DNA of 64,000 bases from Lachnospiraceae bacterium. Lineage in GTDB: Bacteria > Bacillota > Clostridia > Lachnospirales > Lachnospiraceae. Positions 24,980-33,834 of this stretch are shown in pieces (the first letter of the stretch is position 1; each line of letters begins with the position of its first letter). The position numbers and the translations under genes were made by a program. The notes under the pieces were generated by a model. It worked only from the letters and a program-made list of their open reading frames with translations, searched no databases and had not been told where the DNA came from. The DNA lies in assembly GCA_910575255.1 (NCBI GenBank), contig CAJTEM010000013.1:62001-126000 (forward strand), read 5' to 3'.

Positions 24980-27900
24980 TTATTCCTTGTCGTGGATTTC
25001 ACTGTGCAGCAATTGCAGTGACCGCACTTCACCGTTTCCGTGCGTTTTCACATAGTGGATGCCGCTGGCTGTGGCCCTGGCGGCGGCAATCGTGGTCATA
25101 TAGGGCACCTTGGCCTTGATGGCAGCCTTGCGCAGATAACTGTCGTCATGCACACTTTCCTTGCCGGAGGGGGAATTGACGATCAGCTGGATGTCTCCGT
25201 TGGTAATCATATCCAGAATGTTGGGGCGTCCCTCGTAGAGTTTCTTGACCTTTTTGGCAGGAATGCCGGCCTCGTGGATGAGATCATAGGTAGTGCCGGT
25301 AGCGAGGATGGTAAAGCCATCCTGCGCAAAGCTTCTTGCCACTTCCAAGACCTCTGGCTTATCCTTGCGGTTGACAGAGATCAGCACCGTGCCCTCTAAG
25401 GGAAGACGGGACTGGGTTGCCTCCTGGGCCTTATAGAAGGCCTCGCCATAGGAGCGGGAAAGCCCCAGCACCTCACCGGTGGAGCGCATCTCCGGCCCTA
25501 ATACCGGATCAACCTCCTGGAACATGTTGAACGGGAAGACGGCTTCCTTGACTCCGTAGTTGGGAATCACCTGTTCCTTTAAGCCGGGCACCGGAGAGGG
25601 GCGGCCGGTCAGCTCTGCGGTGATAATGTCCGTGGCAAGAGGAACCATGCGGATGTTGCATACCTTGGATACCAGGGGTACGGTCCGCGAGGCACGGGGA
25701 TTGGCTTCCAGCACATACACCTTGCCGTTCTCAATCGCATACTGCATATTCATCAGGCCGCGCACATGCATCTCCTCCGCGATCTTGCGGGTATATTCCT
25801 TGATGGTCTCCACATTTTCAGCGGAGATGTGAAGGGAGGGGATGATACAGGCTGAGTCTCCGGAGTGGACACCTGCCAGCTCGATATGCTCCATCACGGC
25901 AGGAACGAACGCATGGGTGCCGTCACTGATGGCATCGGCCTCACATTCCATAGCGTGATTCAGGAAACGGTCAATGAGGATCGGCCGGTCGGGAGTCACG
26001 CCGACAGCTGCCTGCATATAGCCGGTCATGCTTTCATCATCATACACAACCTCCATGCCGCGGCCGCCCAGTACGTAGGAGGGGCGCACCATCACCGGAT
26101 AACCGATCTTGCCGGCGATTGCAAGAGCCTCTTTAACGGTAGTTGCCATGCCGGATTCAGGCATGGGGATCTCCAGCTTTTCCATCATGGCCCGGAAGAG
26201 ATCGCGGTCTTCCGCCAGGTCGATGACAGACGGAGAAGTGCCGAGGATGCGGACGCCGTTCTTTTCCAGATCCGCTGCCAGGTTGAGAGGGGTCTGTCCG
26301 CCGAACTGAGCAATGACCCCCAGAGGCTTTTCCTTCTTGTAAATGCTTAACACATCTTCCAGGGTCAGAGGTTCAAAATATAATTTATCAGAGGTATCAT
26401 AGTCCGTGGACACAGTCTCCGGGTTGCAGTTGACGATAATGGTCTCAAAGCCCAGCTTTTTTAAGGCAAGGGAGGCATGGACGCAGCAGTAGTCAAATTC
26501 AATTCCCTGCCCGATGCGGTTGGGGCCACCGCCCAGAATCATTACCTTGGGTTTGTCGGTATTGACCGGGTTCTTGTCCGGGGCATTGTAGGTGGAGTAA
26601 TAGTAAGCATTGTCCTTTGTACCGCTGACATGGACACCCTCCCAGGCCTCTTCCACACCCAATTCGATGCGGCGGTTGCGGATACTATCCTCAGGAAGCT
26701 CCAGAAGCTGGCTTAAGTATTTATCAGAAAAGCCGTCTTTCTTGGCAGCAATCAGCTGATTGTCGGCAGGCAGGGAACCTTTGTGAGCCAGCAATGCCTC
26801 TTCCTCTTCCACCAGCTCCTTCATCTGCCGGATAAACCAGTGCTTTACCTTGGTGATCTCGTGGATCTCCTCCACCGTGGCTCCCTTGCGAAGCGCCTCA
26901 TACATGATAAAGTGGCGTTCGCTGGAAGGCGTGATCAGCATTTGGAGCAGCTGTTCCCTGCTTTTGGTATGAAAATCTTTGGCAAAGCCCAGACCGTAGC
27001 GTCCGGTCTCCAGGCTGCGGATGGCCTTCTGGAAGGCTTCTTTATAGGTCTTGCCGATGCTCATGACTTCACCCACGGCACGCATCTGGGTGCCCAGCTT
27101 GTCCTCCACGCCCTTGAATTTTTCAAAGGCCCAGCGGGCAAACTTGATGACCACATAATCTCCGTCCGGCACATATTTGTCCAGAGTGCCGTATTTGCCG
27201 CAGGGAATATCCTTTAAGGTCAGTCCGGTGGCCAGCATGGCGGATACCAGGGCAATCGGGAAGCCGGTGGCTTTGGAAGCCAGGGCAGAGGAGCGGGAGG
27301 TTCGAGGATTGATCTCAATGACTACAACCCGGTCCGAAACCGGATCATGGGCAAACTGGACATTGGTGCCGCCGATGACCTGAACGGATTCCACGATCCG
27401 GTAGGCCTGCTCCTGCAGACGCTTCTGGCATTCCTCAGAAATGGTCAGCATGGGAGCGGAGCAGAAGGAATCACCGGTGTGTACGCCCAGAGGATCAATA
27501 TTTTCAATGAAGCAGACGGTAATCATGTTGCCGTCCTTGTCGCGAACGACCTCCAGCTCGAGTTCCTCCCAGCCGAGGATGGATTCCTCCACCAGTACCT
27601 GCCCGACCAGGCTGGCCTGCAGTCCGCGGGCACAGACAGTCTTCAGTTCGTCACGGTTGTAGACCAGTCCGCCCCCGGCTCCTCCCATGGTATAGGCCGG
27701 GCGGAGCACCACAGGATATCCCAGACTGTCTGCGATGCCCAGGGCTTCCTCAACGGTGTAAGCCACCTCACTGCGTGCCATCTCGATGCCCAGGGCATTC
27801 ATGGCCTTCTTGAATTCGATCCGATCCTCACCCCGTTCAATGGCGTCCACCTGGACTCCGATTACCTTTACCTGATATTTGTCCAAAATCCCTTCTTTAT

Positions 27901-28207
27901 AAAGCTCCGCGCAGAGGTTCAGTCCGGATTGCCCGCCAAGGTTTGGCAGCAATGCATCGGGGCGTTCCTTGGCGATGATCTGCTCCAGACGCTGTACATT
28001 CAGCGGTTCGATGTAGGTGACATCGGCAGTCTCCGGATCCGTCATAATCGTGGCGGGATTGGAATTGACCAGCACGATCTCATAGCCAAGCTTTTTTAAC
28101 GCCTTGCAGGCCTGGGTGCCGGAGTAGTCAAACTCGCACGCTTGTCCGATGATAATAGGCCCGGAGCCGATGATGAGAACCTTATGGATATCTGTTCGCT
28201 GCGGCAT
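24980..28207 (-). CDS. carB: Carbamoyl-phosphate synthase large subunit
   Basis: A 1075-residue protein with the two homologous ATP-grasp halves (GSGPIIIGQACEFDYSGTQA in the first, GGGPNRIGQGIEFDYCCVHA in the second) and a C-terminal MGS-like regulatory domain (from about residue 935). It makes carbamoyl phosphate from glutamine, bicarbonate and ATP for pyrimidines and arginine. ATG 28207 follows AGGAGGAATTACTT on the minus strand. The glutaminase subunit carA, usually immediately upstream, is not in the window. Confidence 0.97.
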   Translation of the reverse strand: MPQRTDIHKVLIIGSGPIIIGQACEFDYSGTQACKALKKLGYEIVLVNSNPATIMTDPETADVTYIEPLNVQRLEQIIAKERPDALLPNLGGQSGLNLCAELYKEGILDKYQVKVIGVQVDAIERGEDRIEFKKAMNALGIEMARSEVAYTVEEALGIADSLGYPVVLRPAYTMGGAGGGLVYNRDELKTVCARGLQASLVGQVLVEESILGWEELELEVVRDKDGNMITVCFIENIDPLGVHTGDSFCSAPMLTISEECQKRLQEQAYRIVESVQVIGGTNVQFAHDPVSDRVVVIEINPRTSRSSALASKATGFPIALVSAMLATGLTLKDIPCGKYGTLDKYVPDGDYVVIKFARWAFEKFKGVEDKLGTQMRAVGEVMSIGKTYKEAFQKAIRSLETGRYGLGFAKDFHTKSREQLLQMLITPSSERHFIMYEALRKGATVEEIHEITKVKHWFIRQMKELVEEEEALLAHKGSLPADNQLIAAKKDGFSDKYLSQLLELPEDSIRNRRIELGVEEAWEGVHVSGTKDNAYYYSTYNAPDKNPVNTDKPKVMILGGGPNRIGQGIEFDYCCVHASLALKKLGFETIIVNCNPETVSTDYDTSDKLYFEPLTLEDVLSIYKKEKPLGVIAQFGGQTPLNLAADLEKNGVRILGTSPSVIDLAEDRDLFRAMMEKLEIPMPESGMATTVKEALAIAGKIGYPVMVRPSYVLGGRGMEVVYDDESMTGYMQAAVGVTPDRPILIDRFLNHAMECEADAISDGTHAFVPAVMEHIELAGVHSGDSACIIPSLHISAENVETIKEYTRKIAEEMHVRGLMNMQYAIENGKVYVLEANPRASRTVPLVSKVCNIRMVPLATDIITAELTGRPSPVPGLKEQVIPNYGVKEAVFPFNMFQEVDPVLGPEMRSTGEVLGLSRSYGEAFYKAQEATQSRLPLEGTVLISVNRKDKPEVLEVARSFAQDGFTILATGTTYDLIHEAGIPAKKVKKLYEGRPNILDMITNGDIQLIVNSPSGKESVHDDSYLRKAAIKAKVPYMTTIAAARATASGIHYVKTHGNGEVRSLQLLHSEIHDKE

Positions 28208-28275
28208 AAGTAATTCCTCCTTGTCATGTATTCGTTTATCGTGATATTCGAAGTGCGCCTTGTTGTTCTCTTACA

Positions 28276-28303
28276 TTATATAGGAAAAATGAAATATGGC
28301 AAG
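28276..28303 (-). promoter_or_regulatory. Promoter of carB
   Basis: On the minus strand TTGCCA (28303-28298), 16-base spacer, TATAAT (28281-28276), about 70 bases ahead of the carB start. No PyrR or pyrimidine attenuator was recognised. Confidence 0.6.
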
Positions 28304-28369
28304 TTTTTTCTGCGATGGCGTTATGGTTTACGGGCAATGTTCGTAAGTCTATTGCCTGAGAACAATAAC

Positions 28370-28399
28370 TTGCTGTCGGCTTGTTATCTATGGTATAAT
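28370..28399 (+). promoter_or_regulatory. Promoter of the glycerate kinase gene
   Basis: TTGCTG (28370-28375), 18-base spacer, TATAAT (28394-28399), 43 bases upstream of ATG 28443. Confidence 0.55.
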
Positions 28400-28442
28400 G
28401 AAAAAAAACCAAAAGCTGTATAATGAAGAGGAGAGGATTGGC

Positions 28443-29594
28443 ATGAGGTTTTTATTTGCTTCGGATTCTTTTAAGGGAACGATTACTTCGGAACAGAGCA
28501 TCCGGCTGCTGACAGAGGCGGCCAATAAGGTTTTCCCAGGATGTGAGACTGCCGGTGTGCCGGTAGCTGACGGTGGGGAAGGAACTGTGGAGGCGGTGGT
28601 AGAGGCCACCAGAGGAAGCTGGCGCAGGCTGATGGTCCATGGGCCGTTGATGGAGGAAGCGGAAGGCTTCTACGGGGTGTTTCACGGAGATTCCGCGGTG
28701 ATTGAGATGGCTGCGGCCTCGGGGCTTCCCATGGTGCCGGCAGAAAAGAGGAACCCGCTGCACACTACTACCTATGGCACGGGGGAACTGATTCGGGACG
28801 CACTGGAACAGGGGCTTCGTAAGCTTTCCATTGCCATTGGGGGCAGTGCCACCAATGACGGCGGCATGGGAGCCATGCGTGCTCTGGGAATCCGTTTTTT
28901 GGATGCAGAGGGGAAGGAACTGATGGGGGTTGGCTCGGATCTGGCAAAGGTGGCGGATATTGATGTCAGCGGCCTGAATCCCGCAGTAAAGGAAGCACAG
29001 ATTACAGTAATGTGTGACGTGACCAATCCCCTGACAGGGCCGGATGGGGCAACCTATACTTTTGGAAAGCAGAAGGGGGGCACGCCGGAGATCCTGGATG
29101 AACTGGAAACGGGGATGAAGAATTATGCGGCAGTAATGCAGGACAGGCTGGGGATTGATGTGGAGAATCAACCGGGGGCCGGAGCTGCCGGAGGTTTGGG
29201 TGCGGCGCTGTGCGGATTTTTACATGCCACATTAAAATCCGGCATTGATACGGTGCTGGATCTGATTGACTTTGACAGGCTTTTGGAGGGCACGGATCTG
29301 GTAGTCACCGGCGAGGGGCGCATAGACTGGCAGTCGGCCTTCGGAAAGGTGCCCAGCGGCATCGGCCAGCGCTGTAAGGCAAGGGGGATTCCGGCAGTGG
29401 CACTTGTGGGCGGCATGGGCCAGGAGGCAGAAAAGATTTTTGAATTTGGCATTGAAAGTATTTTTCCCACCATTAACGGGGCCATGGACATCAAGGAGGC
29501 CTGCGACCGGGCGGAGGAATTGTATGCGGATGCGGCAGAGCGGATGTTTCGGATGATCCGGATCGGCATGGAGATTAAAAGCCGGGAGTTTTGA
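28443..29594 (+). CDS. glxK: Glycerate kinase
   Basis: A 383-residue member of the GarK/GlxK family that phosphorylates D-glycerate, feeding it to glycolysis. Family motifs are visible: FASDSFKGTITSEQ at the start, VADGGEGTVEA, IGGSATNDGGMGA and LVVTGEGRIDWQSAFGK. ATG 28443 follows AAGAGGAGAGGATTGGC; the in-frame ATG 28398 overlaps the promoter and is rejected. A damaged AEC-type carrier follows 31 bases later and may once have imported the substrate. Confidence 0.92.
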   Translation: MRFLFASDSFKGTITSEQSIRLLTEAANKVFPGCETAGVPVADGGEGTVEAVVEATRGSWRRLMVHGPLMEEAEGFYGVFHGDSAVIEMAAASGLPMVPAEKRNPLHTTTYGTGELIRDALEQGLRKLSIAIGGSATNDGGMGAMRALGIRFLDAEGKELMGVGSDLAKVADIDVSGLNPAVKEAQITVMCDVTNPLTGPDGATYTFGKQKGGTPEILDELETGMKNYAAVMQDRLGIDVENQPGAGAAGGLGAALCGFLHATLKSGIDTVLDLIDFDRLLEGTDLVVTGEGRIDWQSAFGKVPSGIGQRCKARGIPAVALVGGMGQEAEKIFEFGIESIFPTINGAMDIKEACDRAEELYADAAERMFRMIRIGMEIKSREF

Positions 29595-29625
29595 CAAAAG
29601 AGCATCAGAAATCAGGAAATTTGGT

Positions 29626-30327
29626 ATGGAATTTGGCGGGATATTACAGGTGGCTGCCGGGGCGATGATTAGAAAGAAGGGGATCCTGCCACCGGCGGCA
29701 AAGGATATCCTGACAGATTTAATTCTTTACCTTGTCCTTCCCTGCAATATTATCCATTCCTTTCGCATGGAATTTGATCTGGGAGTGATCAAAACCGTGC
29801 TGGTTTTGATTGTGGCGGCAGTGATGATTCAGGTGCTGTGCATGGTTTTGAGCCGGATTTTATATAACAGGGAGGAGACGGGGCGGAAAAAGGTTTTCCA
29901 GCATGCCACTCTGGTATCCAATGCGGGATTTATGGGGAATCCCAATGCGGAGGGGGTGTTCGGCGCCCAGGGGCTGATATATGCGTCCATTTATCTGGTG
30001 CCTCAGCGCATCGTCATGTGGACGGCGGGAATCGCCTGCTTTACGGAGAGCGGCAGCCCGCGGGAGGTGGTCAAAAAGGTGGCAGCCCATCCCTGTATCG
30101 TGTCTGTGTATATCGGGCTGGCGCTGATGATCGGCCAGCTTCAGCTTCCGGACTTTCTGGGGATGACAAATCCTGCTCATAGGCATCAAGAATCCGGTGC
30201 TGCACATTGCGAACTTCATGGAAATCCCTGTTTTCGGAAAAGCGAAAGACGGATTCCGGCATTCCGCCTACAAAATAATAGAACTTCAGCATATTGTCCC
30301 TGTTCCAGAGTCATCAGAAATTCCTGA
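29626..30327 (+). pseudogene. AEC-family transporter, truncated
   Basis: The first 180 residues match an auxin-efflux-carrier family permease: KDILTDLILYLVLPCNIIHS, ATLVSNAGFMGNPNAEGVFG and several hydrophobic segments. The N-terminus seems shortened by several residues compared with the family. At about 30165 the sequence changes abruptly into antisense of an AAA/DUF4143 gene, so the second half of the carrier is gone and the frame ends meaninglessly at 30327. Linked to the glycerate kinase by position. Confidence 0.65.
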
Positions 30328-30755
30328 CAGGAAAGAGGGTACAGCTTTAGAAAATCTGTTTTTCCTGCCGGAAAAGAAGTGCCTTGGTGAAGCGCGATTC
30401 CAAGGAGAGATCCGGCACTGATGATATGGTATTGAGGTGCATTCTCGCAAAATACTTCAGGCTGGAAAGGGCTCTTGGAACCTCCCGGACTTCATCGAAA
30501 ATGATGAGAGCGTCCGAGGGAAGGTTTTTTTGCCTGAATACAGTTCCAGGCCAAGAATCAGGCGTTGTGGATTTAAGTCAGAAGAAAAAAGTTCTGACAT
30601 TCTGGAGTTGGAATCAAAATTAATATAAATATAATCTTGATAGACCTTCTGCCCGAACTCTTTCATCAGCCATGTCTTCCCTGCCTGGCGGGCGCCTTGG
30701 ATGATCAGCGGTTTGCGGTTTTTCCCCTTTCCACAGCCTGAAATCCTGGGCAAGG
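30166..30755 (-). pseudogene. AAA/DUF4143 ATPase, heavily decayed
   Basis: On the minus strand the AAA_14 start is clear: RKPLIIQGARQAGKTWLMKE (Walker A). Reading then needs at least two frame changes to follow LIIFDEVREVPRALSSLKYF (Walker B) and SAGSLLGIALHQGTSFPAGK, and jumps across a deletion to LKFYYFVGGMPESVFRFSEN, part of DUF4143. The C-terminus is missing. These ATPases are common, often mobile, and of uncertain role. Its right end abuts the truncated AEC carrier, so its arrival or a later deletion cut that gene. Confidence 0.7.
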
Positions 30756-31115
30756 GTGGCGTCGCAGAGGGAGACAGAGAGCCTGGCGGATTCGGTAGTC
30801 CGCTATCTGACAGAGGGACAGCCTGAAAAGCGCGGACTGGAGGTGAAAACGGATGGCAACGTGATACACACCATTTTCCAGAGAATCAGCGGCAGCCAGG
30901 ACTTCAAGATGTCTCTGCGGACGAGAAAACCGATCAGAAATGCCATTGTCTGTTTAAGCCAGGAAGAAAAAGTGATTTTGGAAAAGAAAATGCCCAAGAC
31001 CATTCCGGCTGAGATGATTCAGATTCCGGTAAAGGCGGGACGGATTGTGATTCGGGATGTGCTGCCCTGTAGTTGTACATCACTACAGACTATGAAAGGA
31101 GTCACATATTGTTGA
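30756..31115 (+). CDS. Unrecognised fragment
   Basis: A 119-codon frame starting GTG 30756 without a clear binding site. The middle (VIHTIFQRISGSQDFKMSLR and IPAEMIQIPVKAGRIVIRDV) looks like genuine protein sequence, and its last part faintly recalls the tail of DUF1667 proteins. I cannot assign a family. Surrounded by pseudogenes, it is probably a 3' fragment of a lost gene. Confidence 0.3.
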   Translation: MASQRETESLADSVVRYLTEGQPEKRGLEVKTDGNVIHTIFQRISGSQDFKMSLRTRKPIRNAIVCLSQEEKVILEKKMPKTIPAEMIQIPVKAGRIVIRDVLPCSCTSLQTMKGVTYC

Positions 31116-31172
31116 AGTGTTAAGCTGATTATACCATTTCATAGCGATTGGCACATGGAAATTTTTATTGCT

Positions 31173-31957
31173 TCAGTTTGGGGTGCTTTTCTCCATCTTT
31201 TTTACCTGATATTCCACTGCCTCCAAAATCCCATCCATGTGTTTTGCCATTAACCGGGCAGCCAGATCGGTGTCCCGGTCTTCAATGGCTCTGGTGATAT
31301 CATCATGTTCAATCACGTAGGTATTTCCTCGTTCTCTTGTCTCCAGCTGTTCCATGCTATCTTCCATTCGTTTTTCCTCGAAGAACAGCATTTCAAGTAT
31401 AGCTTTCATAAAGCGGTTGTGGCTCATGTCAGCGATGATGCTGTGGAAATCCAGGGCAGGTTCCACAAAGTCCTTTTTTTGGGCAATATAGCGGTAATAT
31501 ATATTGATGGTTTTTCTGAGTTGGCGGATCTCATCTTCCGAGGCATTTAAGGCAGCAAGTCTTACGGTTTCTATCTCAATAGCCCTTCTGGCTTTCATCA
31601 GATCGATCAGGTCAGAGTATTTATCAATTTTAAATGCCTGAGCAGACTGGCTCTGGACTTCGGCACGGGCAAGGCTGTCTTCAAGCTTTGACAGCCATTG
31701 GATCCCCCCTCGGTGAGAATACGTCCCTGATTACTCTTCTGAATAGTAAAGCCCTTGGAATCAAGCATTTTCAGATACCTTCCGATAGTGGCTGTGCCAT
31801 AGAGGATACCGAGCTTTTCGAAATCTTCTTTCAAGGTCCAGGAGCCTACGGGACCGTTTTTGCTGTTGATAAGTTTTACTAAAAGGAAAAGGATGGTGTC
31901 ACTTTCATTTTTGAAAACGCCGGTTTGGAGAAGTCGCTTTTTTTCATCGATTGGCAT
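31173..31957 (-). pseudogene. FCD-domain transcription regulator, frameshifted
   Basis: Minus-strand ATG 31957 opens MPIDEKKRLLQTGVF and a winged-helix part (TLKEDFEKLGILYGTATIGR, YLKMLDSKGFTIQKSNQGR). At a run of six G (31704-31709 on the plus strand shows C) the frame shifts; one G more would restore IQWLSKLEDSLARAEVQSQS and the FCD ligand-binding domain (RRAIEIETVRLAALNASEDE) ending at 31173. FadR-type FCD domains usually bind small organic acids. It lies just downstream of the BMP-type importer on the same strand, so it may have controlled it. The shift in a homopolymer could be a sequencing indel. Confidence 0.75.
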
Positions 31958-32162
31958 GGTTGCAATTCCTGTTCTTTGCTTTTTGAGTGTCTGTTTGGAG
32001 AGAGGGACACAAAACAGATACTGAATCTGCCTTGCTCCGGTCAGTGATCTTATGGCAGGCCACCACCCGTGAGGGGTACTGGCCTGTTCGCATTTCTGTA
32101 TGTTTATTATTATATCATAAATTTTCTTCGGATGGGAATTTTTTCTAAATACACGAAAAATT

Positions 32163-33245
32163 TTATTGAATTTCCATGGGAGGTTCGATCTCCCCGTCAA
32201 TGATTTTTTGTTTGAACTCCTGGACAGCATCTTTTACTTCCTGGGGAACTTTCATAGTTTCATCTTTGGCAAAGACGCAGTCTACGTCCCCTTCCTTTAA
32301 TCCCCGAAAGATCACTCCGGTCTCAAATTGGCCCTGGGCTACCTCTTCCATGCAGCTGTAGAAGAAATTTCTATAGTTGGTAAAGGTAGAGAAAGGAACC
32401 TGCCCTGGGATGGCTTCGCTTTCATCTACACAGTTGCCGATCATGCAGACAGGTGTACCGGCTTCCTTTACTGCTTCGCGGATGCCCATGGAAGAGGCGG
32501 CGCAAACCTCCAGAAGCATGTCATAGCCTTCCTGGATCAGAGTATTGGCAAGTTCCTTGCCTTTTGTAGGGTCTTCGAAGGAACCCACATAAACATGGGT
32601 ATATTCCACGTCCTTTCCAGTGGCTCTGACACCGGCTTCGAAACCAGCTATGTTCCGTATGTTGTCTCCTACCTCAGCCCCGGCGATTACAGCTACTTTT
32701 CCGGACTGTGTCATATGGGCAGCGGCTACACCGGTGAGAAAACCGCCTTCCTGGTCTTTGAAGTTCAGTGTTTTTACATTATCCATTTTAAGATCTCCCA
32801 GTATTTGAACAAAATGGATCTCCGGGTATTCCAAAGCTACGCGGGAAACAGCGTCTTGCATTTGTGAAAATATGCAAAAGATCAAAGTATATCCGTCGTC
32901 ACACATGGCTCGGATACTGTCCTCATACTCTCCAGATTCTGGTTCCAGGACTTTGATATCATATCCGAAATCAGCCGCTCCCTCCTGAAGTCCCTGATAG
33001 CAGGCATCGATGGGGCCATTATCACCCAGCTTTTGCGGAGTGATCATAGCTGCTTTTAAAGGAATTTTATCATCTTCTGCTTCTGAGCCTGCCGAATTTG
33101 ATGAAGATGTTTCTGCAGTGGTCTGAGCTTCTGATGAGGTCTGAGCGGGAGTCTGGCCGGATTCCCGGGTGGTATTTGACTGACAGCCAGCTAACAGGGC
33201 AGCTGAAAGTAAAAGAGTGGTTGTGGTTAAGATTCTTTTTTTCAT
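32163..33245 (-). CDS. BMP-family substrate-binding lipoprotein
   Basis: A 360-residue secreted lipoprotein with a signal peptide and the lipobox LLAGC (cysteine at about residue 21), then a low-complexity serine/threonine linker and a PnrA/BMP-type periplasmic-binding domain (AAMITPQKLGDNGPIDACYQ, VAVIAGAEVGDNIRNIAGFE, EVCAASSMGIREAV). Relatives bind purine nucleosides or other small ligands for ABC import. Only a permease fragment lies upstream and no ATPase is near, so it is probably an orphan. ATG 33245 follows AGGAGAAAATC. Confidence 0.85.
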   Translation of the reverse strand: MKKRILTTTTLLLSAALLAGCQSNTTRESGQTPAQTSSEAQTTAETSSSNSAGSEAEDDKIPLKAAMITPQKLGDNGPIDACYQGLQEGAADFGYDIKVLEPESGEYEDSIRAMCDDGYTLIFCIFSQMQDAVSRVALEYPEIHFVQILGDLKMDNVKTLNFKDQEGGFLTGVAAAHMTQSGKVAVIAGAEVGDNIRNIAGFEAGVRATGKDVEYTHVYVGSFEDPTKGKELANTLIQEGYDMLLEVCAASSMGIREAVKEAGTPVCMIGNCVDESEAIPGQVPFSTFTNYRNFFYSCMEEVAQGQFETGVIFRGLKEGDVDCVFAKDETMKVPQEVKDAVQEFKQKIIDGEIEPPMEIQ

Positions 33246-33283
33246 TGTAGATTTTCTCCTTTTGTTTTTTATGATTATTAATT

Positions 33284-33574
33284 TTAATTACTATCTGTTT
33301 TTCTGGTTGTCTTTCTGAGGTCACAGCAAACCAGGGTGAGGAGCACGACCACAACATAGGGGAGCATCAAAACCAGTTCGGAAGGGAGTTTTAACAGCTG
33401 CACTTTATTGGAAATAGCTTCTGCCAGTCCGAATACAAGAGTGATTCCGATCAAGCCCAGAGGATTCCCTTTTGAGAAGATAACGGATCCAAGAGCAATG
33501 AAGCCCTTTCCAACGGTCAAATATTTACCAACGATGTATTCTGAAGTGCTTGAGGTGCTTTTTTTATCACTCAT
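33284..33574 (-). pseudogene. C-terminal fragment of the BMP-type ABC permease
   Basis: About 75 recognisable residues (GFIALGSVIFSKGNPLGLIG, TLVFGLAEAISNKVQ, MLPYVVVVLLTLV) match the last two or three membrane segments of the inner-membrane permease that normally pairs with BMP-family binding proteins. The preceding residues do not fit and about 200 are missing. It ends 38 bases before the lipoprotein start, the normal gene order. Confidence 0.65.
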
Positions 33575-33668
33575 TCTGCTGAGAGGGTATATGAATAATT
33601 GAATATATCCCGGTTCACCTTATATATTTATTTGGATATCGTTCATAAAGAAAATGCTCCTGAGGCAT

Positions 33669-33706
33669 AAAAAACCGGCAGCGTCCTGCAGCGCTGCCGG
33701 TTTTCT
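33669..33706. terminator. Bidirectional terminator
   Basis: AAAACCGGCAGCG pairs with CGCTGCCGGTTTT (13 pairs, short loop); A and T tails suit both strands. It lies between the transporter remnant and the PTS operon, ahead of its promoter. Confidence 0.75.
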
Positions 33707-33742
33707 TGTTTGTAATTTGCTAATTAATTTTTGAAATAACAG

Positions 33743-33771
33743 TTGACAAATTTAGAAATTGTTGTTATTAT
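33743..33771 (+). promoter_or_regulatory. Promoter of the polyol PTS operon
   Basis: TTGACA (33743-33748), 17-base spacer, TATTAT (33766-33771): near-consensus sigma-A boxes, 64 bases upstream of the pfkB-type kinase. The -10 box is covered by a 13-base palindrome. Confidence 0.75.
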
Positions 33772-33775
33772 AACA
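33763..33775. promoter_or_regulatory. Operator-like palindrome over the -10 box
   Basis: TGTTATTATAACA is a perfect 13-base palindrome with a one-base centre. A 12-of-13 match to its complement, TGTTGTAATAACA, overlaps the second promoter at 34851. The DeoR-family regulator in this operon is the natural candidate to bind both. Confidence 0.5.
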
Positions 33776-33802
33776 TTACGTTGTTGAAACGAAAATAAAT
33801 AG

Positions 33803-33817
33803 TTGTTGAATCAACAA
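33803..33817. promoter_or_regulatory. Second palindrome in the operon leader
   Basis: TTGTTGAATCAACAA is a perfect 15-base palindrome. Its left half repeats TTGTTGAA at 33781, 22 bases (two helical turns) earlier. It lies just ahead of the ribosome binding site and could be a further operator. Confidence 0.45.
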
Positions 33818-33834
33818 AAAGGAGGAGAAGGTAC

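Noticed and set aside
32056-32086. CAGGCCA/TGGCCTG hairpin between the FCD regulator and the BMP lipoprotein, considered as a terminator or purine riboswitch
   Set aside because: Arms are only 7 pairs, there is no T run, and no purine-aptamer core can be recognised.
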